Shown: positions 9,205 through 19,156, counted from the first letter of the stretch. The stretch: 64,000 nt of DNA from Smaragdicoccus niigatensis DSM 44881 = NBRC 103563 (GCF_000380645.1 NZ_AQXZ01000019.1:1-64000), one strand, 5' to 3'. The notes: generated by a model not told the origin, from the sequence alone. Numbers and translations are program-made.

Positions 9205-10404
9205 TCAGGCAAAACCCGCAACCGATCCGATTACGATTATCGCAGGTGGGGAAATGTTTTCGGCCCGTGTCCGAGCTGCAATCGTTCCGAGATCAGCACG
9301 CACCACACGCTGTCCACGCATGGTCCCCTCCTGGATGATGGCGGCCGGTGTGTCGGCCGAACGCCCGCCCGCAAGCAGTGCGTCGGCGAACTGCTCGATG
9401 CGCTCGACGCCCATGAGGATCACGATCGTTCCGCGCAGACGCGCCAGTGCGTCCCAATCGGTCAGCGAGTCCGGGTGCCCCGGTGCGACGTGACCACTCA
9501 CGACGACGAACTCGTGCGTGACGCCCCGGTGCGTGACCGGGATGCCAGCCGCAGCAGGGACCGAAATCGAACTAGAGATGCCCGGAACGACGGTGACTGA
9601 AACCCCGGCTTCGACGCAGGCTTCGACTTCCTCGTAGCCGCGCCCGAAAACGAACGGGTCGCCGCCCTTCAGGCGTACGACGAACTTGCCGGCCTTCGCC
9701 CGGTCGACGATCGCTGCGTTGATCGCTTCCTGCGCCATGTAGCGGCCATACGGGAGCTTCGTCGCGTCGATGACTTCGACGGACGGCGCGAGCTCGCCGA
9801 GCAGCTCGGTGGGCGCCAAGCGGTCGACAACCACGACATCAGCGCGGGACAGCAATCGGCGCCCGCGGACGGTGATGAGATCCGGGTCGCCTGGGCCGCC
9901 GCCGACGAGGGCCACTGTGCCGGCGAGGATTGCGGGATCGCGCTCGTCGGACACGACACCGGACTGCAGTGCTTCGAGCAGTGCATTGCGCACACTTGCC
10001 GACCGGCGGTGTTCACCGCTCGCGAGCACGCCGAGCGTCAGGCCTTCGTACTCGGCCGTCGCCGGGGTGACCGCGGTACCGAGCTTGGCCACGTCCGCGC
10101 GAACACAGAACACCTGACGGCGTTCCGCTTCGGCGACGACCGCTGCATTGGTATCCGGCTCATCGGTGCACGCCATCGCGTACCAGGCACCGTCGAGGTC
10201 GCCGTCACGGTACTCACGAAGATCGGCGGTGATCTGGCCGAGCTTGACCATGCCCTCGACCGCAGGAGTGACGTCGCGGCTGATCACGTGCACTTTCGCG
10301 CCGGTCGAGACCAGCAGTCCCAGACGTCGCTGCGCGACGGATCCGCCACCCACCACTACGACTCGGCGACCAGCCAGATCCAGACCCACCAGGTACGAAG
10401 ACAC
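9205..10404 (-). CDS. cysG: Siroheme synthase-type fusion: precorrin-2 dehydrogenase + uroporphyrinogen-III C-methyltransferase
   Basis: A 399-aa cytoplasmic protein. Residues 1-~150 form a Rossmann domain (VVVVGGGSVAQRRLGLL) of the CysG-N/MET8 type that oxidises precorrin-2 and may insert iron. Residues ~160-399 form the SAM-dependent CobA domain, with VGGGPGDPDLITVRGRRLL, RLKGGDPFVFGRG and VPGISSSISVPAAAGIPVTHRG. The CobA domain makes precorrin-2 from uroporphyrinogen III, a branch point to both siroheme and cobalamin. It starts at GTG (10404), nine bases after cobB, in the operon mqo-chelatase-cobO-cobB-cysG-efpA. The arrangement matches Rv2847c. It feeds the neighbouring cob genes. Confidence 0.95.
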   Translation of the reverse strand: MSSYLVGLDLAGRRVVVVGGGSVAQRRLGLLVSTGAKVHVISRDVTPAVEGMVKLGQITADLREYRDGDLDGAWYAMACTDEPDTNAAVVAEAERRQVFCVRADVAKLGTAVTPATAEYEGLTLGVLASGEHRRSASVRNALLEALQSGVVSDERDPAILAGTVALVGGGPGDPDLITVRGRRLLSRADVVVVDRLAPTELLGELAPSVEVIDATKLPYGRYMAQEAINAAIVDRAKAGKFVVRLKGGDPFVFGRGYEEVEACVEAGVSVTVVPGISSSISVPAAAGIPVTHRGVTHEFVVVSGHVAPGHPDSLTDWDALARLRGTIVILMGVERIEQFADALLAGGRSADTPAAIIQEGTMRGQRVVRADLGTIAARTRAENISPPAIIVIGSVAGFA

Positions 10405-10413
10405 GCGATGACT

Positions 10414-11778
10414 TTACCGGTTGGGATACCGACTAGCCGATTCGGCGAATCTGCGCACTCCCTCCGGGTTACCCATCGGGTGTGTGTGAAGGAATGACGC
10501 GTGCACGTTTCCGTGCACAAAGCCTTCGACCGCTGAGCCATTGTCGGTGCGCCAACCCCATGCCGCGGTCGCGCCCGCGACGGGCGTCACGGTGCTGCGG
10601 TGGAACTCATGGCCAGCAACCCGAGACCCCGCCGGCCACAGCGGCGAATCGCTCACTGCGACCGCATCGCGGTATCCGAGGGTCAATCGCGGGCTGAACG
10701 TGGCGTCGGCTTCCAGAACGCCTGCCATCGGTACGCCGTCGAGCGTTTGGCACAGGTAGAGCAGTCCCGCGCATTCCGCATGGACCGGCATACCGCTCGC
10801 GGCTGCGTCCCGAATCTGGGTCAGGAGCGGCGTGTTCTGTGCAAGGTCGGCCGCATGCTGCTCGGGGAATCCACCGGGCAGGACGATCCCCTGTGTCCCT
10901 TCGGGCAGACTGTCGGCGAGCGGGTCGAAAGTGACAACCTCGGCGCCGTTCGCCTCGAGGATCTCGCGGTGTTCGGCATATCCGAACGTGAAAGCACGGC
11001 CACCGGCAACGGCGATTCGCGATCGGGCAGGATTCTCCGCGGTCAGCGCGGGAATTCCTGTCGAATCGTCAGGGACCTCCTGGGCGATGCGGACGATTGC
11101 CGCGAGATCGAGGTGCTTCCGTGCGATCGCGACCATGGCGTGAACCGCCGCCATCGCTTCTGCACCATGCTCGGCTGCGGGAATCAAGCCCAGGTGACGC
11201 GACGGAACATGCAGTTCGGAGATCCGGGGCAGCGCGCCGAGCACCGGCAACCCAATCCGCGAGCACGCCTGCCGGAGCACCTGTTCATGCCGCGGGCTGC
11301 CCACCTGGTTGAGGATGACTCCCGCGATTCGAATTCGAGAATCGAAGCTGACGAACCCGTGCAGGACGGCGGCGAGGCTTTGGCTGTGGCCTCGTGCGTC
11401 GATGACCATGACGACCGGAGCGCCGAGCAGCCTGGCCACATGGGCGGCCGAACCGAACGCCGCTGGCTCGGAGTCGGACGAGTCGATGCGCCCGTCGAAC
11501 AAGCCCATGACGCCTTCGACGATCGCGATGTCGGTACCGCGCGCGCCATGTGCAAAAAGCGGGAGGATGCGGTCCTCGCCGATGAGGACAGGGTCGAGAT
11601 TTCGACCGGGGCGTCCGGCTGCGAGGGTGTGATAGCCCGGGTCGATGTAGTCGGGTCCGACCTTGAAGGGCGCGACCCGGTGCCCGGCTTCGCGGAGCGC
11701 TCCCATGAGGCCGGTGGCGATCGTCGTCTTGCCACTCCCCGACGCGGGGGCAGCGAGCACGATCGCACGGGTTACCAC
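10414..11778 (-). CDS. cobB: Cobyrinate/hydrogenobyrinate a,c-diamide synthase
   Basis: A 454-aa glutamine-dependent amidase of cobalamin synthesis. The N-terminal ATP-binding domain begins with the P-loop APASGSGKTT, followed by FKVGPDYIDPGYH and EGVMGLFDGR. The C-terminal class I glutamine amidotransferase domain has the nucleophile Cys in HAECAGLLYL, PGGFPEQH before it, and HxH-type residues near the end (FLHTHPMGN). It amidates carboxylates a and c of the corrin ring. The real start is the GTG at 11778, which overlaps the cobO stop by seven bases. The open frame extends to 11961, but that extra stretch is Arg-rich out-of-frame translation of cobO. Confidence 0.95.
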   Translation of the reverse strand: MVTRAIVLAAPASGSGKTTIATGLMGALREAGHRVAPFKVGPDYIDPGYHTLAAGRPGRNLDPVLIGEDRILPLFAHGARGTDIAIVEGVMGLFDGRIDSSDSEPAAFGSAAHVARLLGAPVVMVIDARGHSQSLAAVLHGFVSFDSRIRIAGVILNQVGSPRHEQVLRQACSRIGLPVLGALPRISELHVPSRHLGLIPAAEHGAEAMAAVHAMVAIARKHLDLAAIVRIAQEVPDDSTGIPALTAENPARSRIAVAGGRAFTFGYAEHREILEANGAEVVTFDPLADSLPEGTQGIVLPGGFPEQHAADLAQNTPLLTQIRDAAASGMPVHAECAGLLYLCQTLDGVPMAGVLEADATFSPRLTLGYRDAVAVSDSPLWPAGSRVAGHEFHRSTVTPVAGATAAWGWRTDNGSAVEGFVHGNVHASFLHTHPMGNPEGVRRFAESASRYPNR

Positions 11779-12386
11779 TCGATGCCTCGTTGGCCCTTGC
11801 GGCCGGCGTCCATCGGATGCTTGACCTTGGTCATCTCCGTCACGAGGTCGGCGGCATCCAGGAGTTTCTGCGGCGCATCGCGGCCGGTGATCACGACGTG
11901 CTGATTGCCGGGCCGATGCACGAGCGTCTCGACGACCTCGTCGACATCGACCCAGCCCCACTTGAGCGGGTAGGTGAATTCATCGAGCACGTAGAACCGG
12001 TGAGTTTCGGACTGAAGTCGCCGGGCGATCTCGCGCCAGCCGTCGAGCGCGGCGGCCGCATGGTCTTCCGTCGACCCCTTGTGCCGAGTCCACGACCAGC
12101 CCTCGCCCATCTTGTGCCATTCGACGGCGCCGCCGGAGCCTGTCTGCTCGTGCAGCTGCCCGAGTGTGCGAAACGCGGCTTCCTCGCCGACCTTCCATTT
12201 CGCACTCTTGACGAACTGGAAGACACCGACGTCGAAGCCCTGATTCCACGCGCGCAACGCCATCCCGAACGCCGCCGTGGACTTGCCCTTCCCCGGACCC
12301 GTGTGGACGGCGAGGATCGGCAGGTTGCGTCGTTGGCGGGTCGTCAGGCCGTCGTCGGGCGTGACTTCGACTTGTCCCTGGGGCAT
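11772..12386 (-). CDS. cobO: Corrinoid adenosyltransferase (CobO/BtuR type)
   Basis: A 204-aa cytoplasmic enzyme that transfers the 5'-deoxyadenosyl group of ATP to the cobalt of cob(I)yrinic acid a,c-diamide. It has the P-loop HTGPGKGKSTAAFG, VFQFVKSAKWKVGE, the LDEFTYPLKWGW segment and TGRDAPQKLLDAADLVTEM near the end, all standard for CobO. The N-terminal ~25 residues before the P-loop resemble the cap helix region of the family. The ATG at 12386 shares one base with the stop of the upstream chelatase gene (TGATG), so translation is probably coupled. The longer open frame to 12461 is an artefact of overlap with the chelatase gene. Confidence 0.95.
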   Translation of the reverse strand: MPQGQVEVTPDDGLTTRQRRNLPILAVHTGPGKGKSTAAFGMALRAWNQGFDVGVFQFVKSAKWKVGEEAAFRTLGQLHEQTGSGGAVEWHKMGEGWSWTRHKGSTEDHAAAALDGWREIARRLQSETHRFYVLDEFTYPLKWGWVDVDEVVETLVHRPGNQHVVITGRDAPQKLLDAADLVTEMTKVKHPMDAGRKGQRGIEW

Positions 12387-14236
12387 CAGGCAACAGTACG
12401 TGCTGCCGCGGCCACCGCAGAAGCCGAGAGTTCCCCAAGCTGGAGGTATTGCGCCCCACACGATTTCGCGAGTTCGGCAGCGAGTCCGAGCCGCACGATT
12501 CCGGACTCGCAGTCGATGACGACGACCGCCGCATCTTCGGCCGCGAGGAGCTGAGCTGCGATGCGAGCACGCGTTGTGGCGTCAGTACCGCCGGTCGCGC
12601 GACCGTCCGTGAGAACGACGACCAGCGAGCGACGATGCGGATCGCGAGCGCGTTCCCGCAGCACGACTTCCCGTGCCCGAAGCAAGCCTTGCGCGAGCGG
12701 AGTTCGACCACCGGTGCGCAGTCCCGACAATCGACGAACGGCGATGTCGACCGACGACGTCGGCGGCAGGACGATCTGGGCGTCGTCGGCGCGGAAACTC
12801 ACCACCGCGACCTTGTCGCGGCGCTGGTAGGCGTCGCGCAGCAGCGACACCACTGCGCCAGTGACCGCCGCAAGCCGGTCCTTAGCGGCCATCGAGCCGG
12901 AGGCATCGACGGCGAAGATCACGAGGTTGCCTTCCCGACCTTCGCGGTGGGCTCCGCGAAGGTCATCCCCCGCGAGCCGGAGTCCGCCCGTGATTCGACC
13001 ACGTTCGCGCTGCTTGGGGGCGGCCGCGAACACGGTTCCGACCAGGTGAAGGCCGCGACCGAGGTCGTCGGCGACGCGGACTGCGCGGCCCGATGCGGTA
13101 CGGGCGCGCGATCGACGACCGGCCGCACCCTCCCCGACACCCGGAACTTGAAGCAGTTTCGTGCGGAACGACTTGCCCGGCTGACCAGCCTGGGAGGTGG
13201 GTCCGTCACCGGACGGGTTCGGTGTGCCACCGCCACCGGACGGATCCGGCGATGGATCGGGATCTGGTTCCGGCTCTCCGATGGCTTCTTCGGCGTCGCG
13301 CATCGCCTGGTCCAACTGCTCGGGCTCGATGCCCGGCTCGTCGAACGGGTCACGCCGACGGCGGTGCGGCAGGGCGAGCTCCGCGGCGACGCGCACGTCG
13401 TCTGCCGTGACCTCGTCCGCACCGCGCCAGGCGGCGTGGGCCATCGCGGTGCGCGCGACCACCAGATCGGCGCGCATACCGTCGACGTCGAAAGCTGCGC
13501 ACACCGAAGCGATCCGACGCAGTTCGTTATCGGGGAGATCGACGTCCTGCAGCTTCCCGCGCGCCGAAATGATGTGCTCGGCGAGTTCGGCGTCAGAATC
13601 GGCGTACGCCTCGGCGAACGCCGCCGGGTTCTTCTCGTAGGCAAGACGCCGACGGACGACTTCCGTGCGGATCGTGACGTCCCGGGACGCCGCGACATCG
13701 ACAGTCAGTCCGAACCGGTCGAGCAGCTGAGGTCGAAGTTCGCCCTCTTCCGGGTTCATGGTTCCTACCAGCACGAATTCCGCCGCGTGCGAGTGCGAGA
13801 CACCGTCGCGCTCGATGTGAACCCGACCCATGGCCGCAGCGTCGAGGAGGACATCCACGAGGTGGTCGTGCAGCAGGTTCACTTCGTCGACGTAGAGGAC
13901 ACCGAGGTGTGCGGCTGCCAGAAGTCCCGGCTGGAATGCGGTTTCGCCATCCCGCAGGACCTTCTGCAGGTCCAGCGAACCGACGATCCGGTCCTCGGTC
14001 GCGCCGACCGGCAGCTCGACCAAGCGGCCTGCGGGAAGGAGAGCCGCCAAGGCACGTACGGCCGTCGATTTCGCGGTTCCCTTTTCGCCGCGCACGAGCA
14101 CCCCACCGATGCCGGGGTGCACCGCACACAGAACCAGCGCGAGCATGAGTTGCTCATGGCCGACTATCGCACTGAACGGATAGCCGGCCGTGCGGCGAGC
14201 ACCGTCACGATCAGAATGCTCGCGCGAAGAGGTCAT
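12386..14236 (-). CDS. Magnesium-chelatase-like AAA+/VWA fusion (BchI-BchD type; Rv2850c-like)
   Basis: A 616-aa protein joining an AAA+ ATPase and a von Willebrand A domain. The N-terminal half has [11 protein letters not shown], Walker [10 protein letters not shown], Walker [11 protein letters not shown] and the sensor segment [21 protein letters not shown] Pro/Gly/Asp-rich linker (~320-360) leads to the VWA domain (~410-616) with an intact MIDAS start, [11 protein letters not shown]. This is the organisation of chelatase subunits I and D combined. In bacteria without chlorophyll, such proteins lie in cobalamin operons and are proposed partners of the CobN cobaltochelatase; cobN is not in the window. 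It overlaps mqo upstream (ATGA) and cobO downstream (TGATG). It corresponds in position to Rv2850c. Confidence 0.9.
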   Translation of the reverse strand: MTSSREHSDRDGARRTAGYPFSAIVGHEQLMLALVLCAVHPGIGGVLVRGEKGTAKSTAVRALAALLPAGRLVELPVGATEDRIVGSLDLQKVLRDGETAFQPGLLAAAHLGVLYVDEVNLLHDHLVDVLLDAAAMGRVHIERDGVSHSHAAEFVLVGTMNPEEGELRPQLLDRFGLTVDVAASRDVTIRTEVVRRRLAYEKNPAAFAEAYADSDAELAEHIISARGKLQDVDLPDNELRRIASVCAAFDVDGMRADLVVARTAMAHAAWRGADEVTADDVRVAAELALPHRRRRDPFDEPGIEPEQLDQAMRDAEEAIGEPEPDPDPSPDPSGGGGTPNPSGDGPTSQAGQPGKSFRTKLLQVPGVGEGAAGRRSRARTASGRAVRVADDLGRGLHLVGTVFAAAPKQRERGRITGGLRLAGDDLRGAHREGREGNLVIFAVDASGSMAAKDRLAAVTGAVVSLLRDAYQRRDKVAVVSFRADDAQIVLPPTSSVDIAVRRLSGLRTGGRTPLAQGLLRAREVVLRERARDPHRRSLVVVLTDGRATGGTDATTRARIAAQLLAAEDAAVVVIDCESGIVRLGLAAELAKSCGAQYLQLGELSASAVAAAARTVA

Positions 14237-15885
14237 GCCGTGGTGGTGGGCTCGGCTTCCGAAGACTCGTCCGCGGGCGCCTCCGGGTCCGGCGAGATCG
14301 GCTGCGCACCATCAGTTTCGGCGGGTGCCGAAACGGCAACGGTCTCCGGCTCGGGAGCAACCGGCGCGGCCTGCTGCTCGACGAGCTGCAGCGCGTTGTT
14401 GGTCCAGTCCCAGACCTCGCTGAAGAGCTTCGGGTCCTCGGCCAGGTTCGTGCCCAGCGACGGGATCATCTGCTTGAGCTTGGGCTCCCACGAGTTGTAG
14501 CGCGAACCGAAGCAGCGCTTCATGACGTCGAGCATCGCGGTGACCGCGGTCGACGCACCCGGCGAGGCGCCGAGCAGACCGGCGATCGTGCCGTCTTCCG
14601 CAGCGATGACCGCGGTACCGAACTCGAGCACACCGCCGATGCCGTTGCGACGGATCACCTGAACGCGCTGACCAGCGTTGATGAGCTCCCAGTCGGCAGC
14701 CTTGGCCAGCGGCAGGAACTCGCTCAGCGTGTTGACGCGGCCGTTCGTGGTCTGCAGGAGCTCACCGATGAGGTACTTCGTCAGACCCATCTCGGTCAGA
14801 CCGACGCCGAGCATCGAGCCGATGTTGTTCGGCTTGATCGACTTGAAGAGGTCGGTGTAGCTGCCTTCCTTGAGGAACTTCGGCGTCCAACCTGCGTAGG
14901 GGCCGAACAGCAGGCCAGGCTGGCCATCGATGACGCGAGTGTCGAGGTGCGGGACCGACATCGGCGGTGCGCCGACGGCAGCCTTGCCGTACACCTTGGC
15001 CCCGTGGTCGTTGATGAGCTCCGGGTTGGTGCAGCGGAAGAACTGACCGCTCACCGGGAAGCCGGCGAAGCCCTTGGCTTCCTTGATGCCCGACTTCTGG
15101 AGCAGCGGAAGTGCGCCACCACCAGCACCGACGAAGACGAACTTGGCGTTGACCTTGCGACGCTCACCGGTACGCGTGTTGCGGACCTTGAGGCTCCAGG
15201 TGCCATCCGACTGCTTCGACACGTTGCGCACCTCGTGACCGAAGTACACGTCGCCGCCGGACGCCGAAAGGTAGTTGAGGAGGTTCTTGGTCAGCGAACC
15301 GAAGTCGACGTCGGTTCCGCCGTCGGACCAGTTCAGCGCGATCGGGTCGGAGAAGTCGCGACCCTTCCCCATCAGCGGCAGGCGGCGGGAGAACTCGTCC
15401 GGCGAGTCGATGTACTCCATGCCGGCGAACAGCGGGTTGCCGACCAGCGCTTCGTAGCGGCGCTTCAGGTAGACCTGGTTCTCGGCACCGTGCACGAACG
15501 ACACGTGCGGAATCGGGTTGATGAAGTCCTTCGGGTTGTTCAGCACACCCTCGGAGACGGCGTACGCCCAGAACTGACGAGACACCTGGAACTGCTCGTT
15601 GACGGTGATCGCCTTGGAGACTTCCACCGAACCATCGGCGTTCTGCGGGGTGTAGTTCAGCTCGCACAGAGCAGAGTGACCCGTTCCAGCGTTGTTCCAG
15701 GGGTCGCTGCTCTCGGCCGCCGCGGCATCGAGGCGCTCGAACAACACGATCGACCAGTCCGGCTGCACCTGGCGCAGCAAGGCGGCGAGCGTGGCACTCA
15801 TGATGCCGGCGCCGACGAGGACGATGTCTGCCTGGAGGTCGCGGTTATCCGACCCATTCACTTTCGACACGGGAGTATTCGACAC
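14233..15885 (-). CDS. mqo: Malate:quinone oxidoreductase
   Basis: About 550 aa. This FAD enzyme oxidises malate to oxaloacetate and passes electrons to membrane quinone in the TCA cycle. The N-terminus has the FAD-binding [16 protein letters not shown], and further Mqo marks are [35 protein letters not shown] and [11 protein letters not shown]. It has no membrane helix and is a peripheral protein on the cytoplasmic face. I chose the GTG at 15885 because AAGGAAG lies about eight bases upstream; an in-frame ATG at 15921 has weaker support. The last ~46 residues are an Ala/Pro/Glu-rich, Cys-free acidic tail beyond the usual family end. The stop overlaps the chelatase start (ATGA). Confidence 0.96.
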   Translation of the reverse strand: MSNTPVSKVNGSDNRDLQADIVLVGAGIMSATLAALLRQVQPDWSIVLFERLDAAAAESSDPWNNAGTGHSALCELNYTPQNADGSVEVSKAITVNEQFQVSRQFWAYAVSEGVLNNPKDFINPIPHVSFVHGAENQVYLKRRYEALVGNPLFAGMEYIDSPDEFSRRLPLMGKGRDFSDPIALNWSDGGTDVDFGSLTKNLLNYLSASGGDVYFGHEVRNVSKQSDGTWSLKVRNTRTGERRKVNAKFVFVGAGGGALPLLQKSGIKEAKGFAGFPVSGQFFRCTNPELINDHGAKVYGKAAVGAPPMSVPHLDTRVIDGQPGLLFGPYAGWTPKFLKEGSYTDLFKSIKPNNIGSMLGVGLTEMGLTKYLIGELLQTTNGRVNTLSEFLPLAKAADWELINAGQRVQVIRRNGIGGVLEFGTAVIAAEDGTIAGLLGASPGASTAVTAMLDVMKRCFGSRYNSWEPKLKQMIPSLGTNLAEDPKLFSEVWDWTNNALQLVEQQAAPVAPEPETVAVSAPAETDGAQPISPDPEAPADESSEAEPTTTA

Positions 15886-15998
15886 TGAATTGTCTTCCTT
15901 TGTCCATTCACTCACGATCATGTTTTCGACCGTTTGCGGTTAAGCGCCACGTTACTAGGCAGTAAGCACCTGCTTAACCCAACCGTCAGGAACGTCAC

Positions 15999-16004
15999 TA
16001 CATT
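15999..16004 (+). promoter_or_regulatory. -10 box for the alpha/beta hydrolase at 16011 (leaderless)
   Basis: TACATT ends six bases before the GTG start at 16011. The 125-base divergent gap with mqo holds no riboswitch-like structure that I can see. Confidence 0.45.
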
Positions 16005-16010
16005 AAAGAT

Positions 16011-17021
16011 GTGACCGATAGCGCAACCGGCCTCGAGGCGAGCTGGCAGCCTGATGTGCTCGGCGCCGACTACGACCAGATGGTCATACCCCTCGGCGAA
16101 GACCCCGATGGCGAGGGCGAGGTCGTCGCGACGCTCGTTCGCCACACCGCGGGACTGCCGAGTGCACCCACGGGAATCGTCCTCTACGTCCACGGGATGT
16201 CGGACTACTTCTTCCACCGTCACGTGGCCGAGCATTTCAGCGCGCAAGGCTATGCGTTCTACGCATTGGACCTGCGCAAATGCGGCCGATCGCGGCTCGA
16301 GGGGCACACCCCTCACTATGTCAGTTCCCTGTCGCTTTACGACGCGGATCTGGACTCTGCGATGCGTGTCATCCGCGCGGCGCACGGCCCGCTTCCGGTC
16401 GTCATCGTGGCGCACTCGACCGGCGGTCTGGTGATCCCGCTGTGGCTCAACCGTCGGCGCAAGCGGCTGGGCGCCGCGGGCACCGAGGGATTCCGCGGAA
16501 TGGTCCTCAACAGCCCGTTCTTCGACCTTCCGGCGCCCGCCGCCGTCCGCGCCGCCGGAACAGCCATGGCCGAGGCGATCGGCAGCTTCTGGGGCAAGCA
16601 GCCGATGCGCCGCGAAGTCGTCGATGACTACGGCGCGAGCCTCCACGTCAGCCGCGAGGGCGACTGGGACTACAACCTCGACTGGAAGCCGCTGACCGGA
16701 TTCCCGGTGCGGTTCGGCTGGTTGCGCGCGATTCGGCGAGGCCACTTGGCGCTGCACCGCGGTCTCGACCTTGATGTCCCGGCGCTGATCCTGCGGTCGA
16801 AGCTGTCGAACTTGACCGCCGATCAGATCGGACACCCGCTCGAAGTTGCCGACCTCGTGCTCGACGTTCGCCAGATCCAGCGGTGGTCCGGGTCGATCGG
16901 CGACCACACGACGATCGTGCCGATTCTCAACGCTCGCCACGATGTGTTCTTGTCGGCTCAGGAGCCGCGCGAGAAGGCGTTCCGGGCGATCGATCGCTGG
17001 CTGGCGAACCTCGACGACTAG
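16011..17021 (+). CDS. Alpha/beta hydrolase (monoacylglycerol lipase/S33-like; Rv2854-like position)
   Basis: A 336-aa cytoplasmic hydrolase. It shows the oxyanion segment LYVHGMSDYF (58-67), the nucleophile elbow AHSTGG with Ser136, and a candidate His in NARHDVFLS near the C-terminus. The fold resembles serine aminopeptidase S33/monoglyceride lipases such as Rv2854, the gene two places from mqo in M. tuberculosis. The physiological substrate is not known. The GTG start has a TACATT -10 box six bases upstream. It is divergent from mqo and convergent with the short gene at 17032, with ten bases between the stops. Confidence 0.85.
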   Translation: MTDSATGLEASWQPDVLGADYDQMVIPLGEDPDGEGEVVATLVRHTAGLPSAPTGIVLYVHGMSDYFFHRHVAEHFSAQGYAFYALDLRKCGRSRLEGHTPHYVSSLSLYDADLDSAMRVIRAAHGPLPVVIVAHSTGGLVIPLWLNRRRKRLGAAGTEGFRGMVLNSPFFDLPAPAAVRAAGTAMAEAIGSFWGKQPMRREVVDDYGASLHVSREGDWDYNLDWKPLTGFPVRFGWLRAIRRGHLALHRGLDLDVPALILRSKLSNLTADQIGHPLEVADLVLDVRQIQRWSGSIGDHTTIVPILNARHDVFLSAQEPREKAFRAIDRWLANLDD

Positions 17022-17031
17022 CCGCCGGCGC

Positions 17032-17541
17032 TCACCAGGTGCTGGTGCGCAGTACCGCTTCGCTCGCGAATTCGGCGGGTGCCTTCAGGACCGACGGCGT
17101 CCCGACGGTCACGTAGCGGTAGTCGGCCCACACCTTGCGACCGGTCTGTTGCGCGACGTCCGCCGACTGGTTCTTGTTGATGAGGAAGGTCGTCGGGATC
17201 TGCACCGCCGCGCACGCCGGATCGGATCCGCTCGCCGCGGGATGCGGTACTTCGGCGATCACCAGAGCGGAGAATCGGTAGCCCTGCTCGGCGGCCGCGT
17301 GCCACGCGAGGTCGGCTCCCCCGCCGATGCCGACGAGCGTCAGCCACCGGAGTTGGAGCTGCTCGGTCAGCGAGACGATGCCCGCCACCGTCAGTGCCGA
17401 AACGTCCTCCGGGACAACAGTTTGCAGCCCAGACTCATTGAGTCGAGCGACAACGGCCGAGACCTCTGGGCCGGTCGCGTTGTCTGCAAGTACGAGAATT
17501 GAGTAACCGCCCGAAGGGCCGTGAACTCGGATGCCTTCCAC
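17032..17541 (-). CDS. Uncharacterised alpha/beta-hydrolase-like protein, nucleophile missing
   Basis: A 169-aa protein that I do not recognise as a named family. The pattern of short hydrophobic strands (YSILVLADNA, WLTLVGIGGGADLAWHAA, FSALVIAEVPHP, IPTTFLINKNQS) looks like a small dienelactone-hydrolase-type alpha/beta fold. Where a nucleophile elbow GxSxG or GxCxG would be, the sequence reads GIGGGA, so no Ser or Cys is present. It may be a non-catalytic relative. It starts at GTG (17541), 19 bases downstream of cobQ, and probably ends the ABC exporter-map-cobQ transcription unit. There is no signal peptide. Confidence 0.6.
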   Translation of the reverse strand: MEGIRVHGPSGGYSILVLADNATGPEVSAVVARLNESGLQTVVPEDVSALTVAGIVSLTEQLQLRWLTLVGIGGGADLAWHAAAEQGYRFSALVIAEVPHPAASGSDPACAAVQIPTTFLINKNQSADVAQQTGRKVWADYRYVTVGTPSVLKAPAEFASEAVLRTSTW

Positions 17542-17560
17542 TCGCCCGACAGTACCTGCG

Positions 17561-19060
17561 CTAGGTCTCCAGCGAGTGACGCACGATGGGATCTGCGCGG
17601 TACGAAGCGGTTTGCGCGAGCGCCAGCAACTCGCCTACCTGCACGTTCTCTTCGAGGAGGTCGGCGATCGCGTCGAGGGCGGTTTCCCTCACACTTTCCA
17701 CGGATGTGTCGGGGGCCACCTGAAATCCCCGTCGACCAGCGGAAATCGCTACTTCCGTCACATACGCGCGCCGGAAGTCGTCATTGGCGAGCAGGCCATG
17801 CCAGTGCGTGCCGCGGATGTTGCCGCGCGCGCTTCCCTCATTCCCGAACCACGTGGGGTCGCCGCTGCGAACGACCCGGCCGTGGTGGATCTCGTAGCCC
17901 TGGACCGGCAGTCCGTGGGCCGTCCCTTCGGTCTGCCGCAGAACCTTGTCCGGCGCGAACTCGATGTCGAGATCGAGAAGACCGAGTCCATCGACCACTC
18001 CTTGACCCGATTCGACGTCGTCGATGATCTGCTTGCCGAGCATCTGGTAGCCACCGCAGATGGCCAATACCGGTCCGGTCCGCGCGGTCAGCGCGTCCGC
18101 CAGCCCACGTTCCCGAAGCCAGGCCAGATCCGAGACGGTGGACTTCGAACCGGGCACGACGACGAGATCAGCGGCGGCAACCTGCGCCGGATCGGTCACC
18201 CACGAGACCGCGACGCCGGGTTCGCATGCGAGGGCTTCAACGTCGGTCGAGTTCGAAATTCGCGGCAGCCGGATCGCGGCAACGCGCAACCACTCGTCGC
18301 CGATCGGGGGCTGGGGAACGCCGACCGGACGATCCGTGACCGTCCCCAGGGAATCCTCGGCGTCGAGCCACAGCCTGTCGGCAAACGGCACGACGCCGAA
18401 CACCCGACGACCGGTCAGCTGCTCGAGTTGGTCCAGGCCAGGCTGCAGCAGTGAAACGTCGCCGCGGAACTTGTTGACGATGAACCCGGCGATCAGCGCT
18501 TGATCGGCCGGATCGAGGACCGCGAGTGTGCCGAACATGTGGGCCAGCACCCCGCCCCGGTCGATGTCGCCCACCACCACGACCGGTATGTCCGCTGCTC
18601 TCGCGAGACCCATGTTCGCGATGTCGGTGGCCCGCAAGTTGATTTCCGCCGGCGAACCCGCGCCTTCGCATATGACGACATCGAATTCTTCGCGCAAGCT
18701 CGCGAGTTCGGCCGCGGTGAGTTCGCGCAGCCACGCGCGATGCTCGGCGTAGTTTCGGGCGCTGACCTGACCGACCGCCTTACCCCGCACGACAAGCTGG
18801 GACGTCCGGTCGGATCCGGGCTTCAGCAGAACGGGATTGAACCGAACGCTCGGCTCCAGCCCGCACGCGCGGGCCTGCATCGCCTGCGCGCGGCCGATCT
18901 CGCCGCCATCGAGCGTGACGACGGAGTTGTTCGACATGTTCTGCGCCTTGAACGGCGCGACCTTCAGACCTCGACGGAGGAACGCCCGGCATAACCCTGC
19001 GGTGATGAGGCTCTTGCCAGCGTCGGAGGTCGTCCCCGCGACGAGGATCGCGCCACCCAT
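17561..19060 (-). CDS. cobQ: Cobyric acid synthase
   Basis: A 499-aa glutamine-dependent amidase that amidates carboxylates b, d, e and g of adenosylcobyrinic acid a,c-diamide. The N-terminal dethiobiotin-synthetase-like ATP domain starts [18 protein letters not shown] and continues with [12 protein letters not shown] and [18 protein letters not shown]. The C-terminal glutamine amidotransferase domain has Cys in [11 protein letters not shown] and a late His in [11 protein letters not shown]. The ATG at 19060 is preceded by GGGAGG at about eight bases. It lies downstream of map with a 56-bp palindrome between them, apart from the cobO-cobB-cysG operon 6 kb away. Confidence 0.96.
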   Translation of the reverse strand: MGGAILVAGTTSDAGKSLITAGLCRAFLRRGLKVAPFKAQNMSNNSVVTLDGGEIGRAQAMQARACGLEPSVRFNPVLLKPGSDRTSQLVVRGKAVGQVSARNYAEHRAWLRELTAAELASLREEFDVVICEGAGSPAEINLRATDIANMGLARAADIPVVVVGDIDRGGVLAHMFGTLAVLDPADQALIAGFIVNKFRGDVSLLQPGLDQLEQLTGRRVFGVVPFADRLWLDAEDSLGTVTDRPVGVPQPPIGDEWLRVAAIRLPRISNSTDVEALACEPGVAVSWVTDPAQVAAADLVVVPGSKSTVSDLAWLRERGLADALTARTGPVLAICGGYQMLGKQIIDDVESGQGVVDGLGLLDLDIEFAPDKVLRQTEGTAHGLPVQGYEIHHGRVVRSGDPTWFGNEGSARGNIRGTHWHGLLANDDFRRAYVTEVAISAGRRGFQVAPDTSVESVRETALDAIADLLEENVQVGELLALAQTASYRADPIVRHSLET

Positions 19061-19080
19061 CTCGCTAGCCTCCCGTCGAC

Positions 19081-19136
19081 CCGATGGATTGCCGCCTTGC
19101 GCATCTGATCAGGTGCGTAATACGGCAATCCATCGG
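19081..19136. repeat. 56-bp imperfect palindrome between map and cobQ
   Basis: Outer arms CCGATGGATTGCCG and CGGCAATCCATCGG pair perfectly over 14 bases. The interior is also nearly self-complementary around a central TGATCA, with only four mismatched symmetric positions. It is transcribed between map and cobQ, 20 bases before the cobQ start codon, and could act as an attenuator or mRNA-stability element, or be a small palindromic repeat unit. Confidence 0.75.
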
Positions 19137-19156
19137 AACTTGAACGGCCACGCCGC

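Noticed and set aside
12386-14236. Chlorophyll-type magnesium chelatase
   Set aside because: The neighbours are cobalamin and siroheme genes and the position matches Rv2850c in non-photosynthetic mycobacteria.
9205-19060. Cobalamin riboswitch upstream of mqo, cobQ or the cob genes
   Set aside because: The intergenic gaps are too short or consist of simple palindromes, and no B12-box-like sequence was seen.
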